Below are positions 14,510 through 19,865 of a stretch of 19,865 bases of DNA, piece after piece. Every line of letters begins with the position of its first letter. The first letter of the stretch is position 1. This DNA is from Clostridiales bacterium UBA1775. GTDB lineage: Bacteria; Bacillota; Clostridia; Monoglobales; Firm-18. Under the pieces are notes generated by a model. The model ran no database searches. It saw only the letters and a program-made list of their open reading frames with translations, and had not been told where the DNA came from. The DNA lies in assembly GCA_002314595.1 (NCBI GenBank), contig DCGP01000040.1, forward strand, positions 1-19,865. The letters are read 5' to 3'. The position numbers and the translations under genes are program-made.

Positions 14510-16591
14510 ATGGCAGATTATTTAGTAGTTGTCGAATCACCTGCAAAGGCAAAGACAATCAAAAAATATCTTGGTAAAAACTATAACGTATTGGCATCAA
14601 ACGGGCACGTTAGGGATTTGCCTAAAAGTCAATTAGGTATTGACACAGAAAATAATTTTGAGCCAAAATACATTACCATAAGGGGTAAGGGAGACCTGCT
14701 TGCTAATCTTAAAAAGGAAGCAAAGGCTGCAAAAAAAGTATTTCTTGCAACCGACCCTGACCGTGAGGGAGAGGCAATTTCTTGGCATCTTGCGGCAGTA
14801 TTGGGAATAGAAGAAAAAAATATTTATCGTATTACATTTAATGAAATTACAAAAACTGCAGTTCAAAATGCAGTTAAAAATCCAAGGGCCATTGATGAAT
14901 CGTTAGTTGATGCTCAGCAGGCACGACGAGTTTTAGACAGAATTGTAGGCTATAAAATCAGTCCTTTGCTTTGGAAAAAGGTTAAAAAAGGTTTAAGTGC
15001 AGGCAGAGTGCAGTCAGTTGCAACTCGTCTTGTAGTTGACCGTGAAAGAGAAATTGAAGCATTTAATCCAAAGGAATATTGGAAGATTGACGCAAAGCTT
15101 AATAAACAAGGTGAAAAGAAAAAGTTTTCTGCTCATTTCTATGGGGAGGGCTCTGAAAAGAAGGAGCTTGAAAACGAAGAACAAGTAAAAAAGGTTTTAA
15201 AGGCAATTTCAAACAGCGACTTTGTTGTTAATAAGGTTAAGGAAAGCCAAAAGGTTAAAAACCCTGCTCCTCCTTTTACAACAAGTACATTGCAACAAGA
15301 GGCATCTCGCAAGCTTAACTTTACATCTCGCAAAACTATGCAGGCAGCACAACAATTATACGAAGGCGTCGAGGTTAAGGGCAAGGGCACAGTAGGTTTA
15401 ATTACCTATATGAGAACAGACTCATTGCGTATTGCTGACGAAGCAAAGGCATCTGCTTTGGAATTTATAAATTCTGTTTACGGCAAGGAATATGCTCCGG
15501 AAAAGCCAAGGGTATATAAAACCAAAAAGACAGCACAGGACGCTCACGAAGCAATCAGACCTTCTGATGTTACAATTACACCTGATATGATTAAAGACAG
15601 CGTTCCTACGGATTTATATAAAGTATATAAATTGATTTGGGAAAGATTTGTAGCAAGTCAAATGGCTTCTGCAATTTATGACACAGTTGCAGTGGATATT
15701 GATGCAAAGGGATATACATTTGTTGCAAATGGTTCAAGCATTAAATTTGCCGGCTTTACAAAAATCTATGTTGAAGGCAAGGACGTTAAAGAAGAGGACG
15801 ACGGAGTGTTGCCAAAGCTTGCTGAGGGTGAAAAATTAGAGGTTGCAAAGCTTGAAGAATCTCAACATTTCACAGAGCCTCCTGCAAGATACACAGAAGC
15901 ATCACTTATTAAGGCTATGGAAGAGGACGGCATAGGCAGACCAAGTACCTATGCTCCTACTATCACAACAATTCTTGCAAGATATTATGTTTCTCGTAAG
16001 GGAAAAACCTTGTTCCCAACGGAGCTTGGCACAGTTATTACAGATATTATGACAGAATATTTCAAGGATATTGTAGATGTAGAATTTACTGCAAATATGG
16101 AAGAGAGCCTTGACGAGGTTGAAAACGGAAATGTAGACTGGGTTAAGGTTATCAGCGAATTTTACACTCCTTTTGAAAAGACCTTGGCAAATGCAGAGGA
16201 CGCAATCGGCAAAATTGAAATCAAGGACGAAGAATCAGACGTTAAATGTGAAAAATGTGGGCGTATGATGGTTTACAAAATGGGCAAATTCGGCAAGTTC
16301 TTGGCTTGTCCGGGCTTTCCTGAATGTAGAAATGCCAAGCCAATCGTCAAAGAAAGTGGCGTAGAATGTCCAAAGTGTAAGGGCAAAATTTTAATTAAAA
16401 AATCCAAAAAGGGCAAAACCTATTATGGATGCGAAAATAATCCGGAATGTGATTTTATGACATGGGATTTACCACTTAAAGAAACTTGTCCAAAATGTGG
16501 TGGATTATTGCTTGAAAACAAGTTTAGAGGCAAAAAGAAGGTTTATTGTTATAATGAATCTTGTGGCTACGAGGAGAATAAGAGCAAATGA
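14510..16591 (+). CDS. topA: DNA topoisomerase I (type IA)
   Basis: A 693-residue enzyme that relaxes negative supercoils by transient single-strand cleavage. The N-terminal TOPRIM domain has VVESPAKAKTI (7-17, Glu9) and DPDREGEAISWH (82-93), holding the Mg-binding aspartates. The active-site tyrosine is Tyr300 in ITYMRTDS. GIGRPSTYAPTI (474-485) is another conserved piece. The C-terminus carries three four-cysteine zinc ribbons: Cys580/583/600/606, Cys620/623/641/647 and Cys660/663/680/685. The start is ATG 14510 with AGGGAGG at 14498-14504; an in-frame TTG at 14483 would overlap dprA and lacks a good ribosome-binding site. The stop overlaps the trmFO start (ATGA), so the two are coupled. 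Confidence 0.97.
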   Translation: MADYLVVVESPAKAKTIKKYLGKNYNVLASNGHVRDLPKSQLGIDTENNFEPKYITIRGKGDLLANLKKEAKAAKKVFLATDPDREGEAISWHLAAVLGIEEKNIYRITFNEITKTAVQNAVKNPRAIDESLVDAQQARRVLDRIVGYKISPLLWKKVKKGLSAGRVQSVATRLVVDREREIEAFNPKEYWKIDAKLNKQGEKKKFSAHFYGEGSEKKELENEEQVKKVLKAISNSDFVVNKVKESQKVKNPAPPFTTSTLQQEASRKLNFTSRKTMQAAQQLYEGVEVKGKGTVGLITYMRTDSLRIADEAKASALEFINSVYGKEYAPEKPRVYKTKKTAQDAHEAIRPSDVTITPDMIKDSVPTDLYKVYKLIWERFVASQMASAIYDTVAVDIDAKGYTFVANGSSIKFAGFTKIYVEGKDVKEEDDGVLPKLAEGEKLEVAKLEESQHFTEPPARYTEASLIKAMEEDGIGRPSTYAPTITTILARYYVSRKGKTLFPTELGTVITDIMTEYFKDIVDVEFTANMEESLDEVENGNVDWVKVISEFYTPFEKTLANAEDAIGKIEIKDEESDVKCEKCGRMMVYKMGKFGKFLACPGFPECRNAKPIVKESGVECPKCKGKILIKKSKKGKTYYGCENNPECDFMTWDLPLKETCPKCGGLLLENKFRGKKKVYCYNESCGYEENKSK

Positions 16592-17874
16592 CAGTAACAG
16601 TTATCGGCGCAGGGCTTGCAGGCTGTGAGGCTGCGTGGCAGATTGCAAACAGAGGCGTAAAAGTAAAGCTGATTGAAATGAAGCCTTATAAAAAATCACC
16701 TGCTCACAAGGTAGACACCTTTGGGGAGCTGGTGTGCAGTAACTCACTTCGTGCAGACGGACTTTCTAATGCAGTAGGTCTGTTAAAGGAAGAAATGCGT
16801 AGGCTTGGCTCATTGATTATGGAGTGTGCAGATGCAACAAGAGTTCCTGCCGGTGGAGCTTTGGCTGTTGACAGACAAGGCTTTTCTGATATGATTACGG
16901 AAAAAATCAATAATCACGAAAATATCGATGTAGTGCTTTCTACGGAGGTTTCCGAAATTCCCGACGGCATAGTTGTTATTGCCACAGGGCCTCTCACCTC
17001 CGACGCCCTAATCGGTGCAATATCCAAATTAACAAACCAAAAGGATTATTTGCACTTCTTTGATGCGGCAGCACCAATTGTAATGTACGATAGCATTGAC
17101 CACAATGTTACATATAAGGCTGCTCGTTACGGCAAGGGTGGGGACGACTATATTAACTGCCCAATGTCCAAGGAGGAGTACGAAAAATTCTGGACAGAGC
17201 TTGTTAATGCCGAAACAGCAGAAATGAAGGATTTTGAAAATAATGTGTTTGAGGGTTGTATGCCTGTTGAGGTAATGGCAAAACGAGGTATGGACACCCT
17301 AACCTTTGGCCCTTTAAAGCCTGTTGGGCTTGACAAGCCTGACGGAACTAAAAATTATGCAGTTGTTCAGCTTCGTCAAGACAATGCAGAAGGCACAATG
17401 TATAATATAGTAGGCTTTCAAACTCATTTGAAATTTCCGGAGCAAAAAAGAGTGTTTCGTATGATACCGGGCCTTGAAAATGCAGAGTTTGCAAGGTTTG
17501 GCGTAATGCACAGAAACACTTATATAAATTCGCCGGAGCTACTTGATGCAACATATAATATGAAGGAACACCCAAACATATTCTTTGCAGGGCAAATCAC
17601 CGGTGTAGAAGGATATGTGGAAAGCTCGGCAAGTGGGCTTGTTGCAGGTATCAATGCTGCAATGAAGGCACTTGGCAAGGAAAAGGTGATTTTTGACAGA
17701 CACACGGCACATGGTGCGTTGGCAGCATATATTTCAGAATATTCAGGCAAAAACTTTCAACCTATGAACATCAATTTTGGGCTTTTACCATCCCTTGATG
17801 AACGAATTAAGAATAAAAAGGAAAGATATGAAAAAATTTCTGAAAAAGCACTTGCATTTATAGAAAAAATGTGA
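16588..17874 (+). CDS. trmFO: tRNA (uracil-54-C5)-methyltransferase, folate-dependent
   Basis: A 428-residue flavoenzyme that makes ribothymidine at position 54 of tRNA with methylene-tetrahydrofolate as carbon donor and FADH2 as reductant. The FAD-binding motif VIGAGLAGCEAAWQIA is at 5-20. GELVCSNSLRADG (46-58) holds Cys50, and FEGCMPVEVMAKRG (221-234) holds Cys224, matching the two important cysteines of the Bacillus enzyme. GQITGVEGYVESSASGL (335-351) is the second FAD region. Length is typical. The ATG overlaps the topA stop by four bases; GAGGAG lies at 16571-16576. The topA-trmFO pair is a standard Firmicutes neighbourhood. The last bases of the gene contain the rpsB promoter. Confidence 0.96.
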   Translation: MTVTVIGAGLAGCEAAWQIANRGVKVKLIEMKPYKKSPAHKVDTFGELVCSNSLRADGLSNAVGLLKEEMRRLGSLIMECADATRVPAGGALAVDRQGFSDMITEKINNHENIDVVLSTEVSEIPDGIVVIATGPLTSDALIGAISKLTNQKDYLHFFDAAAPIVMYDSIDHNVTYKAARYGKGGDDYINCPMSKEEYEKFWTELVNAETAEMKDFENNVFEGCMPVEVMAKRGMDTLTFGPLKPVGLDKPDGTKNYAVVQLRQDNAEGTMYNIVGFQTHLKFPEQKRVFRMIPGLENAEFARFGVMHRNTYINSPELLDATYNMKEHPNIFFAGQITGVEGYVESSASGLVAGINAAMKALGKEKVIFDRHTAHGALAAYISEYSGKNFQPMNINFGLLPSLDERIKNKKERYEKISEKALAFIEKM

Positions 17875-17880
17875 TATAAT
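17852..17880 (+). promoter_or_regulatory. Promoter of rpsB-tsf inside the trmFO 3' end
   Basis: TTGCAT (17852-17857), a 17-base spacer and a consensus TATAAT (17875-17880) with TG at 17872-17873. The -10 box begins directly after the trmFO stop codon. Transcription would start near 17887, giving a leader of about 115 bases. Confidence 0.88.
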
Positions 17881-17886
17881 AACAAG

Positions 17887-18002
17887 GCTATGGAAAAATA
17901 GCAAAATAAATACGCACGCAAAGTTGATTTTAGCACTGTTGCCCAACGGGTAGTGCATAGAGATGAAACTTGCGGAGGTGTAAAAACAAGGAGGAAAATA
18001 AA
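17887..18002 (+). ncRNA. Structured rpsB leader, candidate ribosomal-protein autoregulatory RNA
   Basis: A 5' hairpin pairs GCTAT (17887-17891) with ATAGC (17898-17902). A larger closed structure pairs CGCA and AGTT (17917-17925, one bulged A) with AACTTGCG (17967-17974). Inside it GCACT (17933-17937) pairs with AGTGC (17952-17956), and CCC (17942-17944) with GGG (17948-17950). The ribosome-binding site AAGGAGG (17988-17994) lies outside the stems. A tiny reading frame, ATG 17963 to TAA 17983 (six codons), is present without a clear ribosome-binding site. S2 is known to repress its own operon through the leader in other bacteria; that this RNA does so is inferred. Confidence 0.5.
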
Positions 18003-18746
18003 ATGGCAGTTATTTCAATGAAACAATTGCTTGAGGCTGGTGTTCACTTTGGTCACCAAACTCGCAGATGGAACCCGAAAATGGCAGAGTACATTTTCAC
18101 AGAAAGAAACGGTATCTACATTATCGACTTGCAAAAAACAGCAAAGAAGATTGAGGAAGCTTATGCTTTCATTAGAGATATCGCATTAGACGGAAAAGAC
18201 ATTCTTTTCGTTGGTACAAAAAAGCAAGCTCAAGAAGCTATCACAGAAGAAGCTAAAAGAGTTGGTATGTACTATGTAAACAACCGTTGGTTAGGTGGTA
18301 TGCTTACAAACTTCAAAACAATCAGAAGAAGTATCGACCGTCTATATCAAATTCAAAAGATGGAAGAAGACGGCACATTTGAACTATTGCCGAAAAAAGA
18401 AGTTATGAAGCTTAAAAAGGAAATGGAAAAGCTTGAAAAGAACTTCGGTGGTATTAAGGAAATGAAGAATATGCCGGGCGCAATGTTTGTTGTTGACCCA
18501 CGTAAGGAAAGAATTGCAATTGCCGAAGCAAAAAGACTAAACATTCCGGTTGTTGCTATTGTTGATACAAACTGTAACCCTGAAGAAGTTGACTATGTTA
18601 TTCCGGGTAATGACGATGCTATTAGGGCAGTTAAGCTAATCGTTGAATGTATAGCTAATGCTGTATTAGAAGCAAAGCAAGGGGAATCAATGGCAGAAGT
18701 TGTTGAAGATGACGAAGTTGAAGTTGAAGCAACAGACGCTGAATAA
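18003..18746 (+). CDS. rpsB: 30S ribosomal protein S2
   Basis: A 247-residue small-subunit protein needed for S1-region assembly and late 30S maturation. Typical segments are MKQLLEAGVHFGHQTRRWNP near the N-terminus, NGIYIIDLQKT, ILFVGTKKQAQ, RWLGGMLTNFKT and VVDPRKERIAIAEA, with an acidic C-terminal tail rich in Glu and Asp. The start is ATG 18003, behind AAGGAGG with 8 bases spacing; the longer in-frame TTG start at 17970 would sit within the leader structure. It is followed by tsf after 43 bases, the near-universal pair. Confidence 0.98.
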   Translation: MAVISMKQLLEAGVHFGHQTRRWNPKMAEYIFTERNGIYIIDLQKTAKKIEEAYAFIRDIALDGKDILFVGTKKQAQEAITEEAKRVGMYYVNNRWLGGMLTNFKTIRRSIDRLYQIQKMEEDGTFELLPKKEVMKLKKEMEKLEKNFGGIKEMKNMPGAMFVVDPRKERIAIAEAKRLNIPVVAIVDTNCNPEEVDYVIPGNDDAIRAVKLIVECIANAVLEAKQGESMAEVVEDDEVEVEATDAE

Positions 18747-18789
18747 TTTTTAAAATTACCTAATAATATACAGATAAGGAGAATTCATT

Positions 18790-19686
18790 ATGAGTTTTAC
18801 AGCTGCAGATGTTAAAAATTTGCGTGAAAAAACCGGTTGTGGTATGATGGACTGTAAAAAGGCTCTTACACAAACAGACGGTGATTTTGACAAGGCAATG
18901 GACTTTTTAAGAGAAAAGGGCCTTGCTACTGCTGAAAAGAAGGCAGGCAGAATTGCATCAGAAGGTATGGTTGACATTGTTGTTGAAGGTAATGTTGCCG
19001 CTATGGTTGAAGTTAACTCTGAAACAGACTTCGTTGCAAAGAATGCAGAATTTAAAGAAATGGTTGCAAACATCGCAAAGCAAGTTATTGCTACAAACCC
19101 TGCTGATGTAGATGAATTGTTAGCATCAAAATTTGTTGGGGACAATTCAGTAACTATTAAAGATATGATTACAGAAAAGATTGCAAAGATTGGCGAAAAT
19201 ATGAACCTTAGACGTTTCGCTCGTTTTGAAGGCAATGTTGTAGATTATATCCATATGGGTGGCAGAATCGGTGTTATGGTTAAGGTTGAAGGGGACGTTA
19301 CAGATGCTGACGCTAAGGAAGCAGCAAGAGATGCAGCAATGCAAATCGCAGCTATGAACCCTGCATATCTTGACAAGACAACAGTTCCTGCCGAAGATGT
19401 AGAAAAAGAAAAGCACTTCATTTTAGCTCAAATGAAGGAAGACCCTAAAAATGCCGGCAAGCCGGACAACATTTTAGAAATGATGCTTATGGGTAAAATC
19501 AATAAGTTCTATGAACAAAATTGCTTAAATCAACAAGAATTTGTTAAAGATTCAAGCTTTAAGGTTGAAAAGTACCTTGCATCAAAGGGTGTTAAGCTTG
19601 TAGACTTCGTACGTTTTGAAAAGGGCGAAGGTCTTGAAAAGAAGTCAGACGACTTTGCTTCAGAAGTTGCAAGTATGATAAAATAA
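18790..19686 (+). CDS. tsf: Translation elongation factor Ts
   Basis: A 298-residue nucleotide-exchange factor that recycles EF-Tu from the GDP to the GTP form. The N-terminal UBA-like domain carries LREKTGCGMMDCKKAL (11-26), and the core shows VEVNSETDFVAKN (73-85), whose Thr-Asp-Phe contacts EF-Tu. GRIGVMVKVEG and the coiled-coil part (roughly 190-240) follow. The length is typical for the full-length form. The start ATG has AAGGAGA near 18777-18783. It shares the rpsB promoter and ends at a strong terminator, so pyrH, often next in other genomes, would need its own promoter if present beyond the window. Confidence 0.98.
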   Translation: MSFTAADVKNLREKTGCGMMDCKKALTQTDGDFDKAMDFLREKGLATAEKKAGRIASEGMVDIVVEGNVAAMVEVNSETDFVAKNAEFKEMVANIAKQVIATNPADVDELLASKFVGDNSVTIKDMITEKIAKIGENMNLRRFARFEGNVVDYIHMGGRIGVMVKVEGDVTDADAKEAARDAAMQIAAMNPAYLDKTTVPAEDVEKEKHFILAQMKEDPKNAGKPDNILEMMLMGKINKFYEQNCLNQQEFVKDSSFKVEKYLASKGVKLVDFVRFEKGEGLEKKSDDFASEVASMIK

Positions 19687-19702
19687 TTTGTCAGGTCAAT
19701 TT

Positions 19703-19735
19703 GACAGACATTGTTTACAGTGTCTGTCCTTTTTT
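19703..19735 (+). terminator. Terminator of rpsB-tsf
   Basis: GACAGACATTG (19703-19713) pairs with CAGTGTCTGTC (19718-19728), 11 base pairs with one U-G and a TTTA loop, followed by six T (19730-19735). From 19736 to the end I see only AT-rich sequence, with no gene. Confidence 0.95.
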
Positions 19736-19865
19736 GCCCAAAGGATAGTTTGATAAATTTTTACTTCCTTATTATATATACTTCTGTTTTAAAATAAATT
19801 TTTGAAAAATTAACAAAAAATGTTTTTTTACATTATATAATAAGTCCAGCTAAGAATTGTCAATA

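Noticed and set aside
17970..18002. TTG start for rpsB
   Set aside because: ATG 18003 has AAGGAGG at the right distance and gives the normal S2 N-terminus; the extension is leader RNA.
18756..19235. 159-residue minus-strand reading frame opposite tsf
   Set aside because: It is antisense to a clear EF-Ts gene, has no ribosome-binding site I can see, and its Ser/Ile/Phe-rich composition is what the complement of EF-Ts codons gives.
19689..19706. TGTCA/TGACA hairpin competing with the tsf terminator
   Set aside because: It has only five base pairs and is much weaker than the 11-base-pair terminator, so antitermination is not credible from this alone.
19836..19841. TATAAT near the window end as a promoter for a following gene
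   Set aside because: No -35 box lies at 16-18 bases upstream, and the sequence is almost purely A and T, so it is not supportable without the downstream gene.

Overview
The window looks like chromosomal core DNA from an AT-rich, low-GC Gram-positive bacterium, most likely an anaerobic clostridium. The reasons are the strong AAGGAGG-type ribosome-binding sites, a surface protein with SLH domains, a TrmFO-type (folate-dependent) tRNA methyltransferase, the IF3-L35-L20 operon, and the dprA-topA-trmFO block running into rpsB-tsf. I infer the lineage from content and cannot name a species. I found no tRNA, rRNA, CRISPR array, insertion sequence or phage gene, and every identified gene appears intact.

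Layout. (1) 1-933, minus strand: an RluA-family rRNA pseudouridine synthase. (2) 1123-4144: a large secreted SLH-domain protein as a single-gene unit, with a strong extended -10 promoter, a stem-loop at the start of its leader and a strong terminator. (3) 4230-6632: a polar amino-acid ABC transporter (lipoprotein, permease, ATPase) with its own promoter and terminator and an intergenic hairpin behind the binding-protein gene. (4) 6650-7415: a FabG-like short-chain dehydrogenase beginning directly behind that terminator. (5) 7465-11200: a three-gene accessory unit of AraC-type regulator, MATE-family transporter and cytosolic right-handed beta-helix protein. The regulator and transporter genes overlap by 92 bases. 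(6) 11219-12584: infC-rpmI-rplT behind a structured leader that ends in an attenuator hairpin next to the infC ribosome-binding site; infC appears to start at AUU. (7) 12598-17874: SpoU/TrmH rRNA methyltransferase, dprA, topA and trmFO, tightly packed. (8) 17852-19735: rpsB-tsf with a strong promoter inside the end of trmFO, a folded leader and a strong terminator.

Most of the window is translation, RNA modification and DNA maintenance machinery. The parts least explained by known families are the AraC-MATE-beta-helix unit, the roughly 750-residue unrecognised part of the SLH protein, and the structured leaders of the SLH gene, infC and rpsB. The four best promoters (SLH gene, ABC transporter, infC, rpsB) all have a 17-base spacer and a TGn extended -10.
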